Assembly: GCF_032854445.1 (NCBI RefSeq)
Contig: NC_088303.1
Location: 13,029,501 to 13,093,500, forward strand
Origin: Liolophura sinensis
Lineage: Eukaryota; Mollusca; Polyplacophora; Chitonida; Chitonidae
Length of the DNA: 64,000 nucleotides
Direction of reading: 5' to 3'
A program made the translations under genes and the position numbers. Below the pieces are notes generated by a model that saw only the letters and a program-made list of their open reading frames with translations, made no database searches and was not told the origin of the DNA. Below are positions 36,091 through 49,667 of the stretch, one piece after another. Numbering within the stretch: the first letter of the stretch is position 1; the number at the start of each line of letters is the position of its first letter.

Positions 36091-36404
36091 GGTAATGTCT
36101 CAAACTATGCAAAAATGTACCGCGTATACTTAAACATACGTGTAGAAGATAAAAAAATATTTCAAAATATACTAACCTGGAATAGCTTGCTTCACCAACC
36201 AGTTACGTAAGGCCGCAAGTAAAAACGCTCTGTGTCGTCGTATTGAAATTTTTATTTAACTTATGCGGACATTTGAAATATGTATTTTCATCATGTGACT
36301 ACAACTCACGCTGCACCGCAAGCATTGCTGTCTATTTTTCATACGTTCTGATCGCATATTTATTACCGTTCACGCATTATGAAAAATTGGATTATTTTTG
36401 TTTT

Positions 36405-36535
36405 CGGACATGTACCCATACAGTTTCGGACATGTACCCATGCAATTTTCGCAAATGTAAACATACAGTTTACGGAAATATACCCATGCAGTTTCGGAAA
36501 TGTAAACATGCAGTTTTCGGAAATGTACCAATACA
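36405..36535. repeat. ~22-bp minisatellite, about 6 copies
   Basis: The unit resembles ATGTACCCATACAGTTTCGG with A/C variants. The overlapping frames at 36243-36735 are artefacts. Confidence 0.8.
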
Positions 36536-39500
36536 AGTCCTATTTGATAATCTCGCGTCTTTCATTTAATGACTTCTCATGCAGGATTTGTTCTCTTATA
36601 CCACTATTATTCTGTCCATCCCCATCTGTTAATAGCTGCAGTCAGTGGCAAACAGCAACTACCGCAATTATTTCGTTTGAAACTTATTCTGAAATGCTAT
36701 CATGCGAGGTAGCCAATGGCAAACAAGAAGGATGAAGTCTTAATTAGATTTGATAGGAAGATGCCCTGACTGAGAGAGAATCCCTGGATAATTACAGATG
36801 CAGTCAGTGGTTGTCGCTGAGGTCCTCCTCTCTAGAGGTTGAACAAGCATGGCGTAATCGTCTGCGCGTGAACGAATGAATGAGGTGTTCAATTAGGTCC
36901 GAAACATGGAGACTATCTCCACTCCCCATGATCCCACCAGATTACCGTGGCTAACCTGAAATTACGAGGCAATTGTGTACAGTAATTCATATCAATTCTG
37001 CCATTCAACTCTCGTATCCACGCAAACCTCTGAAATTTCATCGAGTTATACATGTACATGTTCCAAGGTACATTATTTCCTTTGTGTGCTACCACTACAC
37101 AAACTACATCTTTGCAGCCAAAAATCGTTGGACATTTTGATTGGAGTCTGAGTGTGGAATAAGCATTGTGTCTCCCCACGATCTATTCATAGCTAGAAAC
37201 AGTAGCAGCAATAACTTCGCTTGTGACAGTTCAACTTATAGACGAGCTGATCACTGTTTTAAAGAATTGGTGCTTCCAAAGCGCTTTGTTTGGATTGTCT
37301 TCAGTCTGTCACGATTCCATTGGCTGTTCATCGGTGTTAAACTGAGTTATTCTTACGTCACAGGCTATGGGAGGACTCTAAAGGTCACACCTTTTAACCT
37401 TTGGGATTTTCAGTCTAATGGGAAGAAAATCCATTAGCGGATGCTGTTGAGCAGCTTTTATAGTCAACGAAACCACTTTAGTAAAAGAGGTCCATTTTGC
37501 TCAAACCTTTGATGATGGAGTGTAAGTACGAATTACTTCCCATGTGTGACCATGTGCGTTATCCACGAGTCATCCAGATCACGGAATATTGCCCTAAAAT
37601 TCACCACCAAAACGTCTGGCTCTGTGAAAATACATACAAAAAATACAGAGCATATAGTTTTACAGCTAGAAAGGCCAAGCCAAACATGTGCTGTTCCCTA
37701 CTAGTAATGTAGCTTCTGTATATGATCTTGTGTCAAACCTGGATTTTGTCGGCCAAAAGCCTTCTCTGACAGAATTTTACCGTCAATTTATACATTGAAA
37801 AAAGCCATACGGCAAATGTTAATTCACTTCATTGAAAAAATAACTTGTTACAAGCGTTTGAAACCGACCTCAACAGGTGATGGAGTGGCGGCTCTCATAA
37901 CTCTCCAGAGGCGAAAAAACCGCTTGTCTCATACCTGGCCAGCACCGCCTCGGAGGTGACAAAATGTCGGCCTTTATCTCGCTAGCACCAGGTCGGAGGT
38001 TGGCTGCGCTTATGATAAGGATTCCTTTCCTAAAGCAAACAATACGGTGATTTTATTATTTTCTGTTAAATCGTTTATACCGGTATACAAGCGAGGTTTG
38101 AACGGTCGATTTGTTCTCTTTTAATATGGCACTAAGACCAACGTTTCTATATAAACAGGTCAAGATGTCGTCAGCTGACGCTACGTGATGGCCACTCACA
38201 ATTATCCATTGGTAGAAAAGAGGAGCTTGAAATGGTCTTGGAATGATGTAAAAAGATGTACAAAAAATGAAATACATCGTCTCCTGTTGTAACGTCGCAG
38301 CGCTTGTGCACTACTGAAGTGCCCTATGAGCACTCGTATAGAAAAGCGTTAAGTATACTACATGAATGAGCGCACAGATTTCAACGGTTTTCTTAAAGGT
38401 GACAAAAAGATTTCCGACTTTCCCATTGTATTCACGTATCAGGACTATGTCTCTGATGCCCGGGCAGTCCAGCCATCTTCCTGTATTAAGCTACATATGA
38501 CTGTTTTATGCCAACTCACCGGTCATTTTTTTTGCCTAGACCAGTGAACTCATTCATATTACATGAAACCAGCGCGTCATTCTGTTGGAATAATTGATAT
38601 GAAAATTGTTACAGCGATAACATTTTACCTCCTCTACGCCTTAGTTCTGTCATCAGCGATGTAACAGCTGCAGTGGGAAGAGTGAGTGGTCAGCAGACAT
38701 TCAGCCGTGGGTAAAATCAGCACTTCTGAGGCTATTGGCCGATGTAAAAGTGTGACAACTGGCCAAAAAGTGATTAACCCCCAAAATGAAGCGTTTTGGA
38801 TAGTGCTTGACATCAAATAGTTACAAGTATCATCTATGTAGTAATGGATACAAGGCTAATTTCTTGTACAGCATTTGATACAAATATTCCACATGGAGGC
38901 ATTGACTGAACATCTACCGTGTTGCGTAATAACTTCCAAATTAGAACCTTTCATCTGTGGATTTGGAAGTTCTTTGGGGACAATTTAAGGATGACAATTT
39001 TAGTTGGTCGATACTGTTACAAAAGTTTTTACTTTAGTGGACACAACTATGAGTGTTTAAAACACAGTCTATTTAAACTTATCTCAGTTGTATCGCATTA
39101 TTGGTCACTGTTTGCTCTCTTACTAGAAGGAATGCTTAAAAGAATTTGCCTCTGTACAATTAATTGTTCGGCCTCGAGCGTGTAGTCAAGTTTAGCTTCA
39201 TTTCCCGACAGAATCGATTTACGAGCTCATTGTCCTCCTACGCCCCGGCTGTTCTTGGCTCACAGGTCCTCATTAAGCTTGCCGTAAGAACAAGTTGTCT
39301 GTTTTACGAATGGATCGCGTTGCGCCGAACAGACAACTGGGTATTAGCAGATGTGTTGGCGCGCGCTCCCCGATCCGCCTCGACTTGGCCGCATAAAAAG
39401 CTTAACTTAATAGGCGGGAGGACGTCCGTCCATCGTGTTTTTGAGACACGGCTCACCAGCCGCTGCAAGAATATCTGGACCCGGCTCGTGAGAGCCCGAC

Positions 39501-41050
39501 TCCAAGTAAGGTATTGTTCTCCATACACTTTGCTATAGATAGACTTTGGTAGTTTCCGTTGTAAATGGTAAGAATGCAAATTTTATGCGATTTAATACCT
39601 ACCGTGTTTGCAGAAGGACATAGCTTGATATGTATCTAACTACTGGCAGATATTGACTATTGGAACTTTCGGTTCGCGGTAAGGTATGTGTATATGGGCT
39701 ACCTTAATAGAGAAACACCACATGATCTGTCTCAAGAATTGCATGCAGCCGTTCGTACAGTTCCCACAATTTCAGCTGTGTTTCTTGTAATCGATTTACG
39801 AAAAAAACCTGTAAATGACAGAAGGGCGTATAAACTAGGGGATCAACCTATATAAAAAGTCTTTGGATCTATGCTATCGATGTTGACCACGAGGGGAGTA
39901 GGAAAATCTGGCCGAGAGCTGTATTTAATTTACCGGAAGCCAAACCTTCGTGCACCTTAAGGTTTTATTACCATGACCAGTGTACAACAGCACTGTAGCT
40001 TTGTGGGGGGAAAGTGGCTCTCCTTGAGTTTTCTATTGTGCATTATTTCTGAAGTCATTAATCAACAAAATATTTAATACACAGAAAGCAGTAGATATAT
40101 GTTCACATGTTCTGTCTGATAATGAACAATTATGCTCTAGATATAAACAAGAGACATTGAATGGACACTCAAAATCTAATGGAACCAAGTCGCTTTATAC
40201 CTAAGGAAGGTCTTTCTTATGAAAAACAATGTTACAGAATTAGTTCGTATACAGTTTACACAATTTTTCGTACTTTGTATTTATTTATTATACTATAGGT
40301 CCATATCGCCATCTTATGGGTGTAATTTTCCTTTCAATTTGAAATGGCCTGACAAATTTGTTCGTTAACAAACGGTGTATCAGATAACGTTATTGTCAAA
40401 TCGGGGATATTTCAACTATTAACGAGGCAAATTAACCTATCCTCCTAAATCAATAAGTTCAAGTCATATTTTATTACAAAATAACGATAAAAGGCAAAAT
40501 GCATTAACAGTAACACATTTCCCCTTCATTCCAACTCAGTAGGATAAAGATATTAGTATATTTCATTCAAGGATATAAACTGATTGTAATTATTCCATAT
40601 ATACGGTTGAGATATCAGGTTTACAAAGAAATGCACTCCAAGAAAATAGTATGAAGAACGTGGAAAAGATCGGTTTGATTTATGGCAACACTAGAAATGC
40701 AATAGCCTTTCTAGGCTGGCGACAGCTGAGTGCGTTATTTCGTTAAACGAGACGCGATTGGCTAAGTGGATCACAGTATATGAATATTTATAACGTTCAA
40801 ATCTGACATTTTGGTGGGACGTGATCACCTTGATTTCCACGCGTTTAACGCACGCGGGGATCCCGTTGGCTTGGTGACTGACGATAAATGTTTCGGTATC
40901 AGTACACTTTTAAATAGATGTCTGGAAGACACATGGTGACAAGGTGTTACGAGGCTTTAGCCCTGTCCACCTTCAATAATCCTGGAAAGTTAGACGGCTG
41001 TTATCGGGTTAAATTGTGTTACGATAACGGTTTAGTGCTCACTAAGAGTG
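36536..41050. other. Longest unique stretch; one GC-rich island at 39180-39520
   Basis: Mostly AT-rich DNA without arrays or recognised transposons. At about 39180-39520 base composition changes to clearly GC- and CpG-rich, containing GCATAAAAAGC and ending in a donor-like CCAAGTAAGG (GTAAGG at 39508-39513). This could be a promoter with an untranslated first exon. None of the frames (for example 37141-37437, 39164-39538) resembles a known protein. Confidence 0.35.
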
Positions 41051-41054
41051 ATGT

Positions 41055-42115
41055 GTGCCATGGAGCTAGTACACAGGTTGTATGTTATAGTGAGTATGAT
41101 TGGCTTGTTCCATGGACAATAAGCAGGTTGTATGTTATAGTGAGTATGATTGGTTTGTACCATGGACAATAAACAGATTGTATGCTACAGTGAGTGATGT
41201 GTGCCATGGAGCTAGTACACAGGTTGTATGTTATAGTGAGTATGATTGGCTTTTACCGTGGACAATAAACAGGTTGTATGTTATAGTGAGTATGATTGGT
41301 TTGCATCATGGACAATAAACAAGTTGTATGTTATAGTGGGTGTGGTTGGCTTTTACCGTGGTCAATAAGCAGGTTGTATGTTATAGTGAGTATGATTGGT
41401 TTGTACCATGGACAATAAACAGATTGTATGCTACAGTGAGTATGATTGGTTTGTACCATGGACAATAAACAGGTTGTATGCTGTAGTGAGCATGATTGGT
41501 TTGCACCATGGACAATAAACAAGTTGTATGTTATAGTTGGTGTGGTTGGCTTTTACCGTGGTCAGTAAGCAGGTTGTATGTTATAGTGAGTATGATTGGC
41601 TTGTTCCATGGACAGTAAACAAGTTGTATGCTATAGTGAGTATGATTTGTTTTTACCATGGACAATAAACAGGTTGTATGCTGTAGTGAGTATGATTGGT
41701 TTGTACCATGGACAGTCAACAGGTTGTATGTTATAGTGAGTATGATTGGTTTGTACCATGGACAATACACAGGTTGTATGTTATAGTGAGTATGACTGGT
41801 TTGTACCATGGACAATAAACAGGTTGTATGTTATAGTGAGTATGATTGGTTTGTACCATGGACAGTAAACAGGTTGTATGCTATAGTCAGTATGATTGGT
41901 TTGTTCCATGGAATGTGAACAGGTTATATGTTATGGTGAGTATGATTGGTTTTGTTCCATGAAATGTGAACATGTTATATATGTTAAGTATGGGTGATTT
42001 GCACCATAAGCTATGAATAGGTTAAATGTTTTGAGAATGAGTGATATGCACCATAAGCTATGAACTGGTTACATGTTTTGAGAATGAGTGATATGCACCA
42101 CAAGTTATAAACAGT
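41055..42115. repeat. 50-bp minisatellite, about 20 copies
   Basis: The unit is CAGGTTGTATGTTATAGTGA, then GTATGATTGGTTTGTACCAT, then GGACAATAAA. A variant block (GTGATGTGTGCCATGGAGCT) occurs twice near 41050 and 41195. The right end degrades after 41960. Confidence 0.95.
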
Positions 42116-42682
42116 CTACACCAGTCCACAGCAATATTCAGTCACGTGTACGTCTAAAATGCTTGTAGCGTGGTTAACATACAGCTTTAGCACGTCTCTG
42201 TGTCAGACATTCCCTTTACCCGAAGGTTAAGGCGGAAAAACTATATTCTCTAGGGGGAAAAGGGCGATCTATACAGTTTAATAATATTAAGACGGCAACC
42301 ACCTAGCGGCAGATATACAGCACATAGCGTGATACCGTAATTAAATCTAGAAGTTGACGCTAATTTCGAAGTAGGAAAGGCCTGAGGAGAATGGATTACT
42401 AATGGTACATGTGGATTTAGTAAATGACGTAATTAAACTCTGGTTGAATGCCATGATTGGCTTAGCGCCTTGTTTGTAAAGGTTTTGTAAACGATTTTAT
42501 GGACTACTTTGTAAACGTTTCTCTTTAAATTGTTAGTTCTTCCTAATCCAATTTAAGATATTAAGCAGTGACACGCCTACAGCACTCATAGCACGATATT
42601 CTGTCTGTAATATGTCTACAGCACGTGTAATCCGATATTCTGGTGGTCATATACATGCACAATGGATACCCCGATATTCTGG

Positions 42683-42728
42683 CATTATTTATTTATTTAT
42701 TTATTTATTTGATTTGGTGTTTTACGTT
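42683..42728 (-). mobile_element. SINE-A 3' tail remnant
   Basis: ATTTATTTATTTATTTATTT then GATTTGGTGTTTTACG is the reversed tail and extreme 3' end of SINE-A. The rest has been replaced by the 39-bp array. Confidence 0.65.
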
Positions 42729-43470
42729 CTTGTGGTAATACGAACACAGCACTGGTAACCCTTCTTTGCGGTAACACGAACACAGCACAGGTAACCGGAC
42801 ATTCTTGCAGTAATACGCCTACAGCACGGGGAACCCTTCTTTCGGTTATGCGAACACAGTACAGGCAACCGGGCATTCTTGCAGTAATACGCCCACAGCA
42901 CGGGTAACCCTTCTTGTGGTAACACGCCTACAGCACAGTTAACCGGACATTCTTGCTGTAACACGCCTACAGCACAAGTAACCAGACATTCTTGCCAAGA
43001 TACGCCTACAGCACCGGTATCCGACATTTTTGCGGTTATACGAACACAGCACAGGTAACCGGACATTCTTGCGGTAACACGCCTACAGCACAGGTAACCA
43101 GACATTCTTGCCAAGATACGCCTACATCACAGGTATCCGACATTCTTGCGGTAATAAGAACACAGCATAAGAAACCGGATATTCTTGCGGTAATAAGTCC
43201 ACAGCACAGGTAACCCGATATTCTTCCGATAATACGCCCACAGCACAGACATCCAGACATTCTTGCCATGATACGCCCACTGCATGGCTAACCCGATATT
43301 CTTGCCGTAATACGAACACAGCATAGGTAACCTGACATTCTTGCCATGATACGCCCGCAGCATGGCTAACACGATTTTCTTGCGGTAATACGAACACAGC
43401 GCAAGTAACCTGATATTCTTGCCATGATACGCCCTCACATGGCTAACCCGTCATTCTTGCGGCAATACGA
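42729..43470. repeat. 39-bp minisatellite, about 19 copies
   Basis: The unit is TAATACGAACACAGCACAGG then TAACCGGACATTCTTGCGG. The period of 13 codons keeps four frames open. A block of several units (with GCCAAGATACGCCTACA) is itself duplicated. Confidence 0.95.
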
Positions 43471-43539
43471 ACACTAAGGCATTATTCCACTGATATAGCC
43501 CGAAAGTCTGATGTAGAATTGGGTTAAAGTTTGTCAGTG

Positions 43540-44360
43540 GATAGTACACGGTCGTCTGTTGATAGTGCACAGGTTGTCGGTAGATAGTACTCGGTGGTCA
43601 GCAGATAGTACACAGGTTGTTGGTAGATAGTGCACCGGTAGTCGGTAGAAAGTACACAGGCTGTCGGTAGATAGTACACAGATTGTCAGTAGAAACAAAA
43701 CAGTAGATAGTTCTCAGGTTGTCGGTAGATAGTGCACAGTTTGTCGGTTGGTAGTAAACAGGTTGTCGGTAGATAGTACACAGGTTATCTGTAGATAGTA
43801 CACAGTTTGTCAGTAGACAGTACACAGGTTGTCAGCAGACAGTACAAATTTTGATAAATTAGTGGTTCCTTGAAGGTGGTGAGCTTTCAGTTCTGCGGTT
43901 TGATGGCAGCTATTATCCTTCTCTTTTGGAACTTGGGGGCTACAGCAAGGCCCAAAATCAATATGAAACATTACCTGAGCGAATATTTATTAATACGCTA
44001 ATATTGTCGGTTGATAGTGTACATGTCGTCGGTAGATAGTACACAGTTTATCGGTACACGCGTAGATAGTGCACAGTTTGTTGGTTGGTAGTGAACAGGT
44101 TGTCGGTAGATAGTACATAGGTTGTCAATAGATAGTATTCAGGTTGTCGGTAGACAGTACAAAGGTTATCTGTAGATGGTACACAGCTTGTCAGTAGACA
44201 GTACGCAGGTTGTCAGCATTAGTGGTTCCTTGAAGGTGGTGAGCTTCCAGTTCTGCGGTTTGATGGCCGCTGTTATCCCTCTCTTTTGGAACTTGGGGAC
44301 TATCGCAAGGCCGAAAATCAATATGTAACATTACCTGAGCAATTATATATTAATACGCTA
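43540..44360. repeat. 22-bp minisatellite inside a 360-bp tandem duplication
   Basis: The unit is CGGTAGATAGTACACAGGTT plus GT, present at 43540-43855 and 43990-44215. Each run is followed by the same non-repetitive block of about 130 bp (AGTGGTTCCTTGAAGGTGGT at 43861 and 44221), so minisatellite plus flank was copied with a 360-bp offset. Confidence 0.9.
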
Positions 44361-47227
44361 AGCCTCACAAATCTCACGGGCATAATTTGTCACAGTCGGC
44401 TCATTGATGGAAAATACTCGCGCTGGGGATTGAGATACGGTGAAATATTTACCGGTGAAGGCTGCTAGCTATGCCATCCAGTACTGTACCGTTTGCAATG
44501 TTCATACATTCAGGGCGTTAGGGAATTGGATAAAAGCTGAGCACAACCCTGGACAACTGATGCAGACATTGATACTATTTGAACAGTTGTCAGCTCCTAC
44601 GTCCAAGTCTCATACCTCGCTGAAGCATTCCTGTATTATACTTAACAGTTATGCACCTTAACCACAGCTCTCGGTGGACTTATTGAACTTTATCACGGCC
44701 ATCTTGTCGTGTTGATGATTCTGTAGATTCGCCAGAATCTCTATCTAGAGGGAATCACTGTATATAACATTAGCTTTCGCTTTGTAAACATTTATAAAGT
44801 TAATTACTCAATGGATTTATATAGCGTTATTCTTTTTGTTTTAACCACCCTCCTTTCTGCCTTGCGTTCTGTCGATGTTATCACGTCTTCCCACAGGTTC
44901 AGTGACAGTGAATGTTCCACAAGCACCTACACTTTCTCGCCAATTTTTATGCATTATTTTATGTATTCATATTTGAACTGCTTTTATTTGTAATAATCTC
45001 TTTCTTTTCCCCGTCATATTTTACCCATTATCTCCTGACAATGTCCACCATATAGTTTTGCCGTCCCGATAGATCTTCTTCGTTAGTGCCTCCGTGGTTT
45101 TCGCCAGGAAGTATTTATTCTGTCTTTCTCCTGTGTACTAGCGGCCTGTGCAGAGACATTATGGAGACATTAAGTACACCGTAAGCAAAATCGTTCAATT
45201 CGTTTTTATAGAATGATGCAAGGAAGAAAATGTAGCCACGCATTTAAACTATACAAAAACAAGAATCCACTTTCAGTAGTTTGACTTCAAACAAAGCGTA
45301 TGAAGAGTTTTAACGTGAAACAAGTCTGGTTGGGTTTATGGTTGATTCATTTCCTCTATATCGGCGTACATACATGTGTAAGGCTGATGGGGGTTTTAAA
45401 CAAATTGCCGAAAACTTTTATGCTCTGAAGTCCGAAGTTATCAAGTCAAGTCACTGCATCAAAGGATATTCGGTCATGTTCCCGGTTTGTGTTTAGCTTC
45501 CACTTCCTCACTGAAAACTGTGCTGAGCTTTTTGGCCAGACGAGAACAATCAGAGGGCATATAATTAGTGTAGAAATGTTTCGCTTGGTAGACTGATGCC
45601 ACGCAGTAAAGGAGAAAATGATATTCTCACACGGATAGAAAAACAATTTTCTCATGCAGAAAGCCCAGCCGATCATTAATTACTGACATGGTCCGATGTA
45701 GAGACGCCTGGCTCTCTGAAGGACATGTTAGAAGTGGTCTTTGTGCGGCAGACCTGGCAACAGCTGGTAGCGTGGTCAGATATCGTAGGACGAGTAGAAA
45801 GTTGGGAGGAAAGATTTAGGGCTTGACCAATAAGCCGAACGATTCTGTGTGTTTGCTTGCAAATGAGAAATACGAAGAAGTTTGGATAGACTGATATGCC
45901 CAAATAACTTCTGACTACCGTTACTCTACAAACGATTAAGTAAGCCCAATGTAACCGACCAGATCAATAGCGACAATGAAAATGGGTGAGACCATTTGTC
46001 AGCATAATTTACCACTGCTATATCTATTTATTTATTTTTTTACCTACTTGGTACATATTGTTAGTATAAAGATGATAGAAGTCAGAGAGCCACTACTTTA
46101 CGTTAATCACGAGCTAGACATTCAAATTTCAATCATTACGTGAAACAACATTGTTGCAGGCAACTGTAACCGGATTGCTTAAACAGTTAATGTGCTTTTT
46201 AATTTCTGGTACACTAGAATAAAATATTGATAAAACAATCGAAGGGGTATAAAGCCAGTAGTCGTTCAGTGTTTGAGCTCACCACTCCGATCACTAAAAT
46301 TGACAAACTGAGTAACTGATACGCCGTTTATTAAGAGGCTTGAGCAGGATTTGTTTTCGGGTGAATTTAAAGCCGGAATTGGAATTCAGAGTTCCATTTT
46401 ATCAGCCAAGCAAACTGAGACGGAAACAAACAATGATTTATTGACAATTTATTCACCTATTTTACTTAACCCGATCACGTGATCTGAAGAACGTGTGACC
46501 ATTGGCTTAATACCAGCACGTGATTTGAACTCCACAAAATAAATTCAATATATATATATATCCACTGAAAGGTATTCGTTCTAAAATCGAAAATATGTTT
46601 AAATTCCATGGGTAGGAGTGAGTGGGTCGATTAAAGCTGTTATTTCATGCTGCTTGTGATGGAGAGATTTGAGGTGACATACCACCACTGTTGTCGCACT
46701 GACAGATTGAGGTCAGCAGAGGTGGAGATCACATCATACTGTATAAAGCCGGCCGTGTGCCTGTATCTGGTGGTGGGAGTCGGTAGCAGGGTGATTCTAT
46801 CGGATGGCCTCGCCGTCAAGCCCTCCCCCGCACGCGGTAAGATACTCCATTATCCGTCATCTTTCATCACATATACCTGGCTATGGTCAGACAGTCTCTT
46901 CCACCAAGAGAAGTTACACTATGGGAGAAGAGCGTATAACACGTATAGGGGGAGTCTGAATACAAACTGTGGATCTGTGGTGTTTCACCATACTATGTGT
47001 AGAGACAGAACATATGTTTTGTAAATATAGCACAGTACAAGTGCGACGGTCTGCTCCTAGACGTAGAGAAGACCCATTTATACAGAATGGCTGCTGGAAA
47101 GCGAGCTGGCCACCGGTGATTATCCCACCTGCTATCACCAGCAGCTGACCCAGTATTCAATCTCTGTGACCAGTAGGCTATTTAGTACTGTTAATTATGT
47201 TTTACAAGCAAACGTTTAGCGCATTTC
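44361..47227. other. Unique AT-rich region, no gene recognised
   Basis: Contains a TA-rich run near 46550. At 46641-46840 the sequence is less AT-rich and ends in a donor-like CGCGGTAAGA, but its frame has no known motif. It could hold 5' exons of the SK gene, which I cannot show. Confidence 0.3.
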
Positions 47228-47605
47228 TAAGGTGTTCTAAATACCAGCCAGAGGCTGAGGTTTTCTAAATACCAGCCAGAGGCTGAGGTTTCCTAAATAT
47301 CAGCCAGAGGATGAGGTTTGCTAAATACCAGCCAAAGATTGAGGCTAGCTATATACCAGCCAGAGGTAGAGGTTTGCTAAAAATACCAGCCAAAGAATGA
47401 GGCTAGCTATATACCAGCCCGAGGATAAGGTTTGCTTAATACCAACCAAAGATTGAGGTTTGTTAAAAACCAGCCAAAGACTGAGGTTTTGTATATACCA
47501 GCCAAAGACTAAGTCTGGGTAAATACCAGCTAGAGGCTGAGGTTTGCTAAATACCATCCAGCGTCTGAGGTTTGCTAAATACCATCCAGCGTCTGAGGTT
47601 TTCCC
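47228..47605. repeat. 28-bp minisatellite, about 13 copies
   Basis: The unit is GAGGTTTGCTAAATACCAGC then CAGAGGCT. Confidence 0.95.
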
Positions 47606-47827
47606 TCCACAAATCAACCTGACCACATCTTTCGTGAAATCAAGCAATCTGGAGCAGGGGCATTACGCAGGAATTTAAATAAGAAGTGATATTTTCTGCC
47701 AGTATTGCCATAAGTTGGCTATGTGGTGTCAGTCTCTCCCCACCCCCCAACCTCCTGCCAAGTGCGTGAAACAAGGCTTTCCAAACAGTTAGTATAGTAA
47801 CGGTAGTCAGATGTTATTTGCTCATTT

Positions 47828-48205
47828 GTACTGAAATATTTGGAGTCAAATATGTACTCGTTTGCGGTCAAACCTTTACTCGTTTAGAGTAAAATATTTA
47901 TGCATTCCCAGTCAAATATTTACTCTTTTGGAGAAATATGTACTCATTTACAGTCAAATATTTACTCATTTGCAGTCAAATATTTACTCTTTTGTAGAAA
48001 TATGTACTCATTTACAGTCAAATATTTACTCATTTGCAGTCAAATATTTACTCATTTGCAGTCAAATATTTACTCATTTGGAAAAATATGTACTTATTTG
48101 GAGTCAAAATATACTCATTTACATACATTATTCCCAGTCACATATTTACTCATTTGCAGTCAAATATTTACTCAATTGCAGTCAAATATTTACTCAATGG
48201 CAGCT
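47828..48205. repeat. 22-bp minisatellite, about 17 copies
   Basis: The unit is TTTACTCATTTGCAGTCAAA plus TA, with a GGAGAAATATGTACTCATTT variant every few units. Confidence 0.95.
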
Positions 48206-48604
48206 AGATAATTAATGCTTGTGCATGCTCGTGCCGTTCTGGCACACACTTGATCCGATGGGGTGTCTTTCAGTCAGTAGTAGTACAGACAGTGTTGTGC
48301 TACTGTCGGGAGTAGGGTGGTCGTGGGAGCGGCTAGTCAGGGCAGATACCGTATCGGAGTGGAGGAATGTACAGTTATATCCAAATGCAGGTACCGTAGT
48401 GGAGTGAGAGAGTGGGCAGTTATAGCCAGTAAAGGTACCGTGTTACAGTTGGGGAGTGATCAGTTATAGCCAGTACAGATACCATGTTACAGTTAAGATG
48501 TGGGTAGTTACAGCCAGTACAGGTACCGTGTTACAGTGGGGGAGTGGACAGTTATAGCCAGTACAGATATCATGTTACAGGAGGGGATTCAGTAGTTAAA
48601 GCCA

Positions 48605-48734
48605 GTACAGTCTGTCAGCAACCTGCGGATTGTCGTGGGTTCCCGGTTTTTTCCCACCATAACGCTGGCCACCGTTGTATAAGGGAAATATTCTTGAGTA
48701 CGGCATGAACACAAATCAAATAAATAAATAAATA
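48605..48734 (+). mobile_element. SINE-A copy in 44-bp array (1)
   Basis: CAGCAACCTGCGGATTGTCG to the AAATAAATAAAT tail. AGCCAGTACA occurs immediately before and after, as a target duplication or simply the host unit. Confidence 0.85.
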
Positions 48735-49136
48735 GCCAGTACAAGTACCGTGTTACAGTGGGGAAGTGATCAGTTATAGGACGATACAAGTACCGTGTTA
48801 CAGTGGAGGTGTGGGTTGTTATAGCCAGTACAGGTACCGTGTTTCAGTGGGGGAGTGATCAGTTATAGCCAGTACAAGTACCGTGTTACAGTGGGGGAGT
48901 GGGCAGTCATAGCCAGTACAGGTACCGTGTTTCAATGAGGGAGTGATCAGTTATAATCAGTACAGGTACCATGTTACAGGAGGGGATTGGGTAGTTATAG
49001 CCAGTACAGGTACCGTGTTACATGGGGGAGTGGACAGTTATAGCCAGTATAGATACCGTGATTTAATGAGGGTGTGATCAGTTATAGTCAGTACAGGTAT
49101 CATGTTACAGGAGGGGATTGGGTATTTATAGCCAGT

Positions 49137-49278
49137 ACAGTCAGCCAGCAGCCTGCGGATGGTCGTGGGTTTCCCCCGGGCTCTGCCCGGTTTTTTCTCA
49201 CCATAACGTTGGCCACCGTCGTATAAGTGAAACAATCTTGAGTACAGCGTAAAACACAAATCAAATAAATAAATAAAT
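49137..49278 (+). mobile_element. SINE-A copy in 44-bp array (2)
   Basis: CAGCAGCCTGCGGATGGTCG to AAATAAATAAAT. It is flanked by the same variant unit (CATGTTACAGGAGGGGATT) as copy 1, which suggests joint duplication rather than two insertions. Confidence 0.85.
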
Positions 49279-49667
49279 AGCAAGTACAAGTACCGTGTTA
49301 CAGTGAGGGAGTGGGCATTTAAAGCCAGTACAGGTACCGTGTTACAGTGGTGGAGTGGACAGCTATAGCCAGTACCGGCACCGTGTTATAGTGGAGAGTG
49401 GGCAGTCATAGCCAGTACAGGTAATAAGTTATAGTAGGAGAGAAGGCAGTTAGTCGGTATGTTTGTGAATCATAACCCAAACCATAAAGAAATAAATGAA
49501 ACATTGATGGTGATATTGGTTAGCCATGGTGACTATGTACTGTTGTCCAGGATGCTGATACTGATGATTTTGTAGGTATCATTCTTTATGATGATCGGAA
49601 TTGTTATGCTCGCAATTCCACATACAACAACGAATGGTTGTGATGAATTCCGTGCGTAAAGTGATTC

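Larger units (their letters stand above)
48340..49445. repeat. 44-bp minisatellite, about 19 copies, with two embedded SINEs
   Basis: The unit is AGCCAGTACAGGTACCGTGT, then TACAGTGGGGGAGTGATCAG, then TTAT. Two SINE-A copies lie at the same phase of the unit. It ends about 260 bp before the SK coding exon, in what is probably its intron or 5' flank. Confidence 0.95.

Noticed and set aside
42722-43438. 13-residue cysteine-rich repeat frames
   Set aside because: Derived from the 39-bp minisatellite; three minus frames are used in turn.
46647-47024. 125-codon + frame upstream of SK as a possible SK 5' exon
   Set aside because: No similarity to SK N-termini and its end runs through a donor-like site without a matching partner; kept only as a possibility in the region note.
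47828-48205. CRISPR-like array of 22-bp units
   Set aside because: Units are directly adjacent without unique spacers, in a eukaryotic context; it is a minisatellite.
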